In this document: piece by piece, positions 55,305-64,000 of the stretch
Position numbering within the stretch: the first letter of the stretch is position 1
How the letters are laid out: each line of letters starts with the position of its first letter
Source: Lumbricus rubellus
Lineage: Eukaryota; Annelida; Clitellata; Crassiclitellata; Lumbricidae
NCBI GenBank assembly: GCA_945859605.1
Contig: OX243825.1
Location: 22,173,894-22,237,893, forward strand
DNA: 64,000 nt
Direction of reading: 5' to 3'
The notes under the pieces: model-generated
Told to the model about the DNA's origin: nothing
Seen by the model: the letters and a program-made list of their open reading frames with translations, nothing else
The model's database searches: none
Position numbers and translations under genes: made by a program

Positions 55305-56521
55305 TTCAAACGACTTTCAAACGTATCGATATTTAAATTAGGTCCAGAGCTTCGAGAAAAACATTGAAAACCGTGGCACAAACACGATGTATTACTTCCG
55401 AATGGTTAAACTATTCTGAATTTTTATTCATTCTATTCACGTACACGAGCACTCGAGTTCACGCGTACTCCGTGAACGAACACCGAGATTATAACGAAGT
55501 CGTTGAAGAAGAAGGCCGAGACATCGCTACACTAGAGCGCCTAGGCCAATCAGGCTACAGCCCAATCTTAGGCACAGGGCCGTGGGCAAAGACAATTTGG
55601 GCCGTGGGCTGCACAGCTAAAATTATGCTAGAATAGCCTACACTTCGTACGGAAGCTCATTGGGGATATTGTTTTGTAGGGCAAACATCGGAAATAACCA
55701 GCACGTGTCCGTGTTAAATTTCTAATGCACTCACGTGCTCTCGTCATTCTTCGTCAAGATAGCGATATGGGTCTGAGCCTGACTCTACGCAGTGTTCGTG
55801 AATATGCTTGTGCCCTGTGCTTGGCTTTCAAGTGGCGCTTTAGAAGTTTGGAGATTACGATTACGAGTTGTTCGATACGCTGACAAACTATATGATAGGT
55901 TTAGTTTAGGCCTAATTAGGCCTACTTTTCAGACTATAGTAGGCCCAGTTTAAATATTTTTGACGTTATGTGAATAAAGACTACGCAAATGAATATTTAT
56001 TTACTTATGTCAAAATAAATGCAAATAATTTATATACATGTACTTGCCTTGTCTTAAATAAGAGTTATTTAGTTGGGTCGGTCCCAAAAAATTCTGCAGA
56101 TTATAGACGCCACGTGCAGACCGAAATTGGCCACAATAACATTATTGAACGCCGGTAGGTTTCCGTCATGCGGCAGAATCTGATGTAGGCCTAGGATCGA
56201 CGGGTCAATGGATTTAACTTGCAATATTATTATCTTAAACCAAAGACCTGCTGAAACTAGTAACTGCGACCACTCACTTACCTACCGCGGCTGAAAGCAT
56301 GTCTGAATATTCATTAGCTAATAAAAATATTCATTACAAATTTCAATATTAATGACCGACGGACACGGCTTATTAGGTTACGATTAATGAGGGGCGTTTA
56401 GCTTCAAGACGGGACAAAGTCCACGAAATAATTAGTTTTTTACTGTCCCAGTTAGTTGCATGAGACCTTTGCTGCACAATTATTGGATTTCTTCTCCTGC
56501 GTTTCGTTCGAAGTGGACGTT
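55305..56521. promoter_or_regulatory. Upstream region shared by LRAT-domain gene and HADH
   Basis: The two genes are divergent over 1.2 kb. It contains a copy of the GCGCCACTCGAAAGC repeat (55780-55865, inverted) and three TAGGCCTA octamers (55905, 55915, 56187). No other gene or sure promoter motif. Confidence 0.5.
55780..55865 (-). repeat. GCGCCACTCGAAAGC repeat, copy 5
   Basis: GACTCTACGCAGTGTTCGTG, CTTGGCTTTCAAGTGGCGCT and TTAGAAGTTTGGAGATTACG are the reverse of the family core; close to copy 2 at 29041. Confidence 0.6.
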
Positions 56522-59500
56522 ATGGCTTTTCACACGATCTTGTCTTGTCGAAAACTGTCGCTGACGGCAACCAGGTGGGCGGTGAAACATGTCACGGTCA
56601 TTGGAGGTGGTCTCATGGGATCTGGGATCGCACAGGTAAGGCTACTTTAATTAAAGTATAACCACTGTAATTAACAATACACTTAGTGCACAGGACAGAT
56701 ACTGCACTAAGCTCAAATAACTGCACGAGGAACAACGAATTCAGGCACCCAAGTAGTGTTCAACACTCCTTACACGTAGCCCAACCATTAAGTAGGGCAG
56801 TAGGCCACATAGTGTTTATACCACGAGAAGGTCCAGTTTAGCTTACTTCCACAACAACCAGATAGGTACCCATGTTGTTCCAAGTTTCGGACCAAAGTTC
56901 GTAATGAAAGTAAACAGCTTGAACACCTGCCTTGAATTAATGCTGGGATTAATATCAGTAACCCTTGTTAACGTAAAAGCCCACTGTCCACAAGCAATTC
57001 ACTCAGACAACACATTTTGAGTATCAGTAGCAGTATTAGATCTATGGCTTAAATTCTATTAATGACAGTCTTGCATATTTAGGTCTGAAAACTTACTTGC
57101 ATCTAAAGGGATGATCATGTTTATGCATTCGACATTGATGGACTTACAAGTAGTTGACTTGGGACATTAAATCCTGGCCACAGAAGTGAAAATCTACATG
57201 TCAGCCATGTGGTACGGTGGTACCATAATGCTGTCATGGTTATTCTGCCATCTAGCTTACCCTGGTGCCTTATAATTGTTTAATGCCAGGCTTTCAGTTC
57301 CTATTAACCATCTAGGCATGTACTAACAGGATGACAAACCATGTACACATATATTGTATCCATGTAATGAACAATAACTGTTAAGAACTTGTACATATAC
57401 TCTAGTTTGATATAAATAATAATAGTAATAATAATAATAATAATAATTTCCTTTATTGAACAATCTGGGCAGCCAGTGAAAGTGTACAGTTATGCTATTG
57501 AAGCAATTCATAAATTCACAAGAACACAAATCACAAACCTTAACTACTAGTTCTGTCTTAAATACAAGGACGCTAATAGCAGCCCACAAAGCACATCTAT
57601 CCTAACCTACGGGGGGGGGGGGAGGTTCGAGAATCGAACTGGAGTACGCTGATCTCCATGCCAATGTGCTATTCAGTGCACCACTGCCCCCACATTTTCC
57701 TGAAAATGATCATCCAAGTATGAATTGATATTAACAGATGATATTAACAGAATGGTGAGTTTCAGGTAATTTTAATAGAGTAATTGTTGTACCCTGTTGG
57801 CTGAGTGATTTTGCTGAACATTTTGCTATCTTTCTGGCTGATAGGTGGCAGCACAAACGGGCCATGATGTGGTTTTGGTTGATGTGAATAATGAAGCTCT
57901 TGAGAAATCGAAGGATATCATACAACAGAGCCTAACTCGAGTGGCCCGACGAAAGTTTTTGGAAAACAAACAGGTTTGCTGTTCACAGTTATAGTTTGTT
58001 TGATGCAAGTTCATTTAGCACAAATTTTATTATCAAACCTTAAGTGGCATAATGTTGCACTTGAGCAATCACCAAGTCATGATAAACTGTTGTTATGACT
58101 GTTGTAAGATATGTTTTTAGTTTTGTGCATAAGCTTAATTTTGTCTTGTTCAGTTTACATGCTGGATTTTGTGCTTGTATACTCTATAGTTTTACGTAAA
58201 TAAATCATAAGAGTTTCCGTTTCTTTAGCAGACCGAGAATTTTATCCGTGACACATGGACACGACTTCAGTTGGATACGGATGCGTTGCGAGCCGCCTCA
58301 TCGGCTGATCTTGTAGTCGAAGCCATCGTAGAAAACCTTGAATTGAAGCAGAAACTGTTCTCAGAAATAGACAAAGTCGCTCCAAAGTTAGCATGTGTTG
58401 CTTGGCCATGTTTTTACTTTTAAACCTAAAAATGCATCTACTTAATATTAATGTAATGTAATGTAAATCTTCCAGAATTTCTCAGCGCCCACAAAAGCCA
58501 AGTCAGGGAGACCAGCTTATTCACCGGCGCTATTAAGCTCTGAGAGTGATTATTTGTGGGTATGAAGTTTCTCGAATCTTCTTTTATGGCACTGATGTGT
58601 GCAATGTTACCATGGTAACCTTGTTATTCTCTCTAATTTTTACTTCCTTCTGTAGACAAATTCTGTAGTCATATTTTTCAGAATTTAGGTAATTGTTTAT
58701 TACACTACGGATGCCTCGTATTGAATGTCTGACTTTTGGATGAAATCTTAAAATATTTTAGCGCCACCATTGTGTATATACATATGTATATTTGTATATA
58801 TAATTACAGTATATGCTAGGGTAGCTAAAACAATTATATGTATAAAATAGACTAAGATAATATTATATGTATTTCCACTAAGGCTGATCAATTTGTGCAT
58901 TGAAGTTCCGTTCGAAAGCGACCTATTTAAGGTCGAGACTGCTTAACGTACTGTTTTATTATCCACGCTACCTGTTTAGCACACAAGATGCATTTACACA
59001 CAATGCAGGAATTTATGTAGTGATACAGGGTAGAAGTTTTTTTAAATCAATGCACACAATACACCAGCTTGGACATCAGATTTCTCATGTGACAGCTATG
59101 GGTGGGGAAAAGATCTTGAAGTTAAAAGAAGCAAAAATCAAATTTAGGAAGAATGATGTTCCTGCATTCACACTTTATTTTCCAGCAAATACACACCGCA
59201 GTGTTGGTGCCTCTTATGCCACAGTGGGTCATAATTATAATGATTGTTGTCTTTAACAGGCACACCATTTTTGCTACAAACACGTCTTCATTGTCGGTCA
59301 AAGAAATTGCGAGTGTCACTGGCAGGACGGACAAATTTGGTGGTCTTCACTTTTTTAATCCTGTTCCTGTTATGAAATTGCTGGAGGTAAGATTTTTTGG
59401 TTCACTGCCTGTTCAGTTCTTTGTACTCAGTGTTTAACTACCATAGAAACTGAATGTTCAACGTGTTCAGCACTAGGTTACCAGTATTATGCACCAGTGG

Positions 59501-62500
59501 GGTTACATGATGTGCCATTAAATTGGTGATAACTGTTATTGTGTTATACATGACACGATACATTTGAAAACCTCAGTTGCTGATTTTTTTAATAAAAATT
59601 GAATAGAATTGGTAAATTTTCATTTTGAGGTTTAGGATATTCAGATTTTTAAATTCATTCAAAGTTTCTTTTGAAAGAACTTTTTTATTTCAGAAGAATT
59701 TGCATAGTTTGTGTGTAAGTAGGAAGTTACAAGAGCAGTCTGTGCCTAAAAGTAGTTATAACACTGTTTAGATTTTTACATGTTTTCTATCATTATATTC
59801 ATTGAAAAATATTTGTTTATAGGTTATAACGACTGCAGAAACTAGCAAGGCCACTCATGAGGTGCTATTGAGTTTTGGAACAGCCATGGGAAAGACAACT
59901 GTCGGATCAAAGGTAAGGTTATCTACATTCTTCTCAAAGTATGGTTCTTGATCTTACACAAAATTGATTTTCTAAACTCTCATTTCACTCTTTAGGAAAT
60001 TTTCTTAATTTAAAGTGTGTTCTTTCCAATAGACACGATGTTACATGTAGTATTATTTTTGGTACACAAGATTCCTCGGGGACTTAAACATTGATTAATA
60101 AAAGATTGAATTAACATCTGGAATGACACCTATTCATTGAAGGTCATTGTAGAGGAAGTTATTATTATCATTAAGTGACTTTATATAAGCACCATTCTGT
60201 ACTGTCCTGAGTAATACTACTGAATGGGTCATGCCAGTTAAGACATATGTACAAGTGGTATCATACCAATAGCTCTTTGCTGCCATTTTGTGCCTTCCTT
60301 CGTTTTGACTTTGATGACCTATTGTATTTATTCAAAAATAAATTACACATCATTCATAGCATTGTTGTTACTTTACCCTAAAATTTATATGCTTTGTAAG
60401 AAGTAGCAATTTACTGTAGCATGAAACACATATCACGGCTATAGCTGTCATTACTGTCTGCAATGGAGGATGACTCGGGTTCGAGTTCTGTCACTCTACT
60501 CTGGGTGTACAGTAGAGTGTTCAGAAAAAAATAATTTTGTATGAATCACATGCATACTGTACAGGGCTTCTTGCTCTACATTCTATTCGGTGAACTTCTC
60601 ATTCTTCCGAGCACAAACTGCACTTAAGTAGACAACACGGTGCTTTATCTGATATTGGTCCTATTGTATGGAATGGGCTCCCATTGTCTGTTTGCCATAT
60701 GCCTAGATGCATTTTATAGCAGCCTTAAAACTGTCCTTTTCGGCCAAGGTTGGATCAGGAACGCTCCTGAGTTGTATCCTTGAAGGAGCGCTATATAAAT
60801 CTACATGATGAATGCCTGAATTAATGAGATTATGCACCAGTTATGCCCAGTATGTTCCAAGTGTGATGTAGACTTTTGTGTGTTGTTTAGGATTCAATGG
60901 GATTCATAGTCAACCGACTTCTTGTGCCGTACATTCACGAAGCTATTAAAATGATGGAGAGAGGCAAGTTAATTTGTTTATAACAGAGTCGGCAAATCTC
61001 TGCTGTGACTCATTTTATTTCTGCAACTATTATTTCAAATTACAGATCTTGTTTTATTTTGACATGTACAAGTCAGCTCAGAGGCAGATACTAATTTCCA
61101 TCTTTGACGATCAGTAGAGCTGCTTTCTTATTTCAATGACTGTCAACAATCTTTGCAGAGCTCTTTTAAATAGTATTTTTTATTGACTGAATGTCAGCAC
61201 TGTATTAATGCAGGCAACGGTGATTTGAAAGCAATAAATTGTTATTTACGGTGTTTAATGTGGAGTCCAGAACCTGCCAACACCGGGCTGGATCTTTTCA
61301 GTCAGATTACCTTTTGGCATCTCTGGCAATTAATTCAAAACAATACAAAATGAGTATGACGGTTATAACAGACCTGTACCGTAGGAATAAATTCTACAAA
61401 GTTGAGAAAAACTGAAGTTGTAGGCATTGATGGTATCAGTCTAATACGCTGTGCTTGGGACCTTGGATATTCTTCAACTTTATTCTTAAACCAAATGAAT
61501 GGTGGGTTAATTTGCAATATCATTTGGAATTTGGGAGACTATTCCAGGAGGAAGAACATGAATACTAAAAAATTAATAATTTAATTATGTGACATGTTAA
61601 ATTAATTGCTGCAATTTGATGATGTTTTGGTGTTATGCCTGTGGGATTTACTTTCTTGGTGCTACTATTTAACAGTTTACTATGACAATGAGAAGGGTTT
61701 AGACTGATTTGAAGCTTATTTAATTTCTCAGAACATCTTAGAGGTTCTGAAAATAGAATTATCTTCCACTGAAAGTTTTACATTTCCATCGCATCGATTT
61801 GTCTCTTTAGAATTGGCATGTTACCAAACTTACCATGTTATCTTTCAGCATCATTTTTAGGTCCTTGTTGGGCAATGTTGTAAGGGATCAGCCATATATT
61901 AAAAAGTAAGGTTCTTTGGAAGAGAGGGTTTTTGGTTATGCGGTTACTCTCATTTCTGTCATAGGTGATGCAAGTGCCAGAGATATCGACGTTGCAATGA
62001 GGTTGGGCTGTGGGTTTCCGATGGGACCTATCGAATTGATTGACTACACAGGACTTGACACTCATAAGTTCATCATTGATGGTGAGTCATACATTGCTTC
62101 GCTGGGTTCCTCAAGCACATGTGGTATAAATGTCCCCACAGTAGGGTTCATTCAATTTTCTTCGAGGCATTAAAGTATAATTGCCAACATTGACAACAAA
62201 TGACCATTTATAGCGCTTCCGGTGCAAACGACATCAAGAGAACAGGCAGAATTTGAGGTGAGAGAAAGAAAAAGTTGAAGCAAATTGATGGTGGATAGAA
62301 GTCCATCCATTCCTTAGAGAGGCCTATGCAGGCAAAGCATCTGGATTGAGCCATGGCAGTCGGGGCACAAAGAGCAAACACTGACTAAACCCATTCTTAG
62401 TTCTAATCAAATCAACAAGAGTGTGTGTTAGTTTGTAACTCTTTCATTTGCTTTGCTGCCAACATAAGAGCAGGACATATTGTTCTAGCATTGAGCACAG

Positions 62501-62782
62501 ACTGAATTACTATTATTATTATTATTAGTATTTAATAAATGCGCATTACTCATTTAATGATAATATTTAATATTTAATAATAATGATAATAGTAGTAATA
62601 ATGAAAGTAAAGTTAAAAGCTTAGAAGTGAAATTGAAGCACTAAGTGTTTCTGTTGACAGGATGGCGCAAGAGGTTCCCAGACAATCCACTGTATGAACC
62701 CAGTCCACTTCTTGACAAGTACGTGCAAGACGGAAAACTTGGTAGAAAAGTTGGCGAAGGTTTTTACCCGTACAAAAAGTAA
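56522..62782 (+). CDS. HADH: Mitochondrial 3-hydroxyacyl-CoA dehydrogenase, eight exons
   Basis: Oxidises L-3-hydroxyacyl-CoA to 3-ketoacyl-CoA with NAD+, the third step of short/medium-chain fatty-acid beta-oxidation in the mitochondrial matrix. Exons: 56522-56635, 57845-57973, 58229-58386, 59260-59386, 59823-59912, 60891-60963, 61965-62081, 62661-62782; 309 residues (human 314). Residues 1-20 are basic and hydroxyl-rich, a likely mitochondrial targeting peptide. The NAD-binding Rossmann start is [16 protein letters not shown]. Catalytic His164 is in HFFNPVPVM with Glu176 twelve residues on, as in the family. The C-terminal domain has [14 protein letters not shown] and [14 protein letters not shown]. 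Intron 6 has a GC donor, and the exon 3 acceptor is a TAGCAG tandem. The start is the first ATG that gives the family N-terminus. Confidence 0.96.
57418..57690 (-). mobile_element. Second type of tRNA-derived SINE, inverted
   Basis: On the minus strand a head GGGGGCAGTGGTGCACTGAA with B-box-like AGTTCGATTCT (about 57635) is followed by a C run and a unique body. It ends with AATAAAGG (reverse of CCTTTATT at 57451) and an (ATT)n tail at 57418-57450. It differs from the 36326 family. HADH intron 1. Confidence 0.6.
58473..58545 (+). repeat. GCGCCACTCGAAAGC repeat, copy 6
   Basis: CAGCGCCCACAAAAGCCAAG, CCAGCTTATTCACCGGCGCT and TTAAGCTCTGAGAGTG share order with the copy at 27675. HADH intron. Confidence 0.45.
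60728..60806 (+). repeat. SINE tail fragment in HADH intron
   Basis: GGATCAGGAACGCTCCTGAG, CTTGAAGGAGCGCTATATAA and a GATGAATG end match the 36326 SINE 3' part. Confidence 0.6.
62205..62375. repeat. Dispersed repeat, copy 2
   Basis: Second copy of the repeat at 16036-16245: CCATTTATAGCGCTTCC, GAATTTGAGGTGAGAG, GAAGTCCATCCATTCC, TATGCAGGCAAAGCATCTGG and ATTGAGCCATGGCAGTC. HADH last intron. Confidence 0.6.
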
Positions 62783-62875
62783 TTGATTATATATCTGTCA
62801 TTCCAAACAAGTTTCTTGCCATGTTACATTACACAAGCTTGTGTTACTCGATACTTTGTACCAAGACATAATTTT

Positions 62876-62935
62876 CATATATATATATAATTATATATAT
62901 TATATATAATATATATTATATATATATATATATAT
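62876..62935. repeat. AT dinucleotide tract, self-complementary
   Basis: About 60 bp of TA/AT repeats with a few breaks, about 95 bases after the HADH stop codon, so probably in its 3' UTR. Confidence 0.9.
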
Positions 62936-63113
62936 TTGGGTTCGTCCTAAGTGGTTAGAATAGGAAATGTGGTATGTCAGATCTTTAATCATGGTCATGT
63001 TTAATTTCAATTTTTGAAGACTGAAATGGCTAACATGCTTTTGTCATTGCAATTTAAACTTGATGAGATTAAAGTCGGTTTGTTGTTGTTAGGGAAATTG
63101 GCTCAGGACGCTA

Positions 63114-63818
63114 TTGAAAACTACCTGTTGATGATATTCTATTTCTTTGTCGATTATGTTTCGTGGTGTAGCTTATTCTTGATGTAATCTGACCCAATGC
63201 ATTTCTATAGCGATGTGTCAAAATCGTTGTATAGTGTTCCTTCATGAATTCCATGAAAGATATTTTCAGCAAGAGAAACACTAGTTTCACTTTTGCATTT
63301 GTCTAGAATCTAGAAATTAGAGTTATTTTAAAGTAATATTTATTTTACTACAATTTGTTCATCAATGTAGAGTTGGCATCCAAATCTCAATTGATGCAGT
63401 CTTAATTGACAGCAGAGGTGGATAAAAAAATTTGGAAGGGGTAAAAAAATTTAGTCTTGGGTAAAAAAATTGTTGGTCTTTCGCCAAAAAACTCCGATTA
63501 TTTGAAATCTGATTACCTTTTTTCATCATGTGCTACTTTTTCTTTCTCTCACCTTTTCCCAGCACTGCATTGATTGAAAGCTTGAAGTTTGTTGAAACCT
63601 GATGCAGGGGCCACGTTGTGTGCAAATCTCTAAATGGGGTGGGCCATGGCCAGATTGCCCCCTGGATCCGCCCATGATTGACAGCATTTTGATCGTTCTT
63701 GTTTTACTTCAGTTGATGTCCCGTATTCTTCGGGAAAACTACCTGTTGACGATATTCTATTTCTTTTGTTGATTATTTCTCGTGATGTAGCTTGTTCTTT
63801 ATCTAATATGACCCAATG
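63114..63818 (+). repeat. Split direct duplication (about 88-bp units)
   Basis: GAAAACTACCTGTTGATGAT at 63116 recurs as GAAAACTACCTGTTGACGAT at 63736. Both continue with ATTCTATTTCTTT, GATTAT, CGTGRTGTAGCTT and end with GACCCAATGC. The units lie 620 bp apart and enclose the hAT MITE at 63413. Confidence 0.85.
63405..63684. mobile_element. hAT-type MITE (264 bp) with 8-bp target duplication
   Basis: The element 63413-63676 is flanked by the perfect repeat ATTGACAG (63405-63412, 63677-63684). The ends CAGAGGTGGAT and ATCCGCCCATG are imperfect inverted repeats. It contains three GGGTAAAAAAATT-like units near its left end. Confidence 0.88.
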
Positions 63819-63897
63819 CCATATCATTGTAACTTAAGCAGCTCAAGTGACTTAAGCCATAACTTTGTAAGGTGTACTAAAATGCATGAAACTGTTA

Positions 63898-63923
63898 TTA
63901 ACCCCTATGACAGAAGGGGTTAA
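63898..63923. repeat. Minimal 18-bp hairpin between TTAA sites
   Basis: CCCCTATGACAGAAGGGG (63902-63919) lies between TTAA at 63898-63901 and 63920-63923, so the whole is ATTAACCCC...GGGGTTAAT. It could be a transposon end-to-end remnant or chance. Confidence 0.4.
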
Positions 63924-64000
63924 TAGAAGTCGGGTGATTGCTGAGGCATACATGATGATGAGTTAGAAAGATCAAGCATTATTTTACATTTCATCAAGTG

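Larger units (their letters stand above)
62783..64000. other. Downstream of HADH, repeats only
   Basis: No gene recognised. Contains an (AT)n palindromic stretch (62876-62935), a hAT MITE (63413-63676), a split direct duplication (63114-63201 and 63733-63818) and an 18-bp TTAA-flanked hairpin (63902-63919). No clear AATAAA for HADH was found close to its stop codon. Confidence 0.5.

Noticed and set aside
56456..56521. Upstream extension of HADH
   Set aside because: It opens with TTG, not ATG; the ATG at 56522 gives a normal mitochondrial precursor.

Overview
This is a 64 kb stretch of an animal nuclear genome. It is AT-rich and full of introns, and it holds seven well-supported protein genes plus one transposase-derived gene. 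The genes have GT-AG introns, AATAAA signals, tRNA-derived SINEs and many small DNA transposons. The gene content (animal CTP synthase, ALKBH5, a tektin-3-like axonemal protein, Ly6/uPAR proteins, mitochondrial HADH) is bilaterian. The many TAGGCCTA octamers and the SINE style suggest a marine invertebrate deuterostome, probably an echinoderm or hemichordate. I could not fix the species.

Layout. 691-9993 (+): CTP synthase, 14 coding exons, complete. 10053-15420: gene-free, with a hAT MITE, a Harbinger-type MITE and small TTAA-flanked hairpins. 15448-17761 (-) and 18412-21285 (+): two Ly6/uPAR-type, probably GPI-anchored proteins, head to head over a 650-bp shared upstream region. 21481-23312: a hAT MITE and a Harbinger-type MITE. 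24215-27262 (-): a two-exon hAT transposase gene with an uninterrupted reading frame. 29389-32085 (+): ALKBH5, an RNA m6A demethylase, in three exons with a Ser/Arg-rich tail. 36664-44239 (+): tektin-3-like gene with a candidate RFX X-box upstream. 44240-53714: 9.5 kb with no recognisable gene, containing a deleted mariner-type element. 53715-55304 (-): intronless zinc-ribbon plus LRAT-domain membrane protein. 56522-62782 (+): mitochondrial 3-hydroxyacyl-CoA dehydrogenase, eight exons, one with a GC donor. 62783-64000: repeats only.

The genes do not form a pathway. They are ordinary neighbours: pyrimidine synthesis, surface signalling, RNA modification, cilia, lipid modification and fatty-acid oxidation. 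The most distinctive material is non-coding: a family of short hairpins between TTAA sites whose stems differ between copies but stay paired within each copy; a perfect 33-bp inverted repeat in an ALKBH5 intron; and several MITE insertions with perfect 8-bp or 3-bp target duplications. All gene models were spliced by hand. Exon phases were checked and sum to whole codon numbers for every gene, but no transcript or database search was available.
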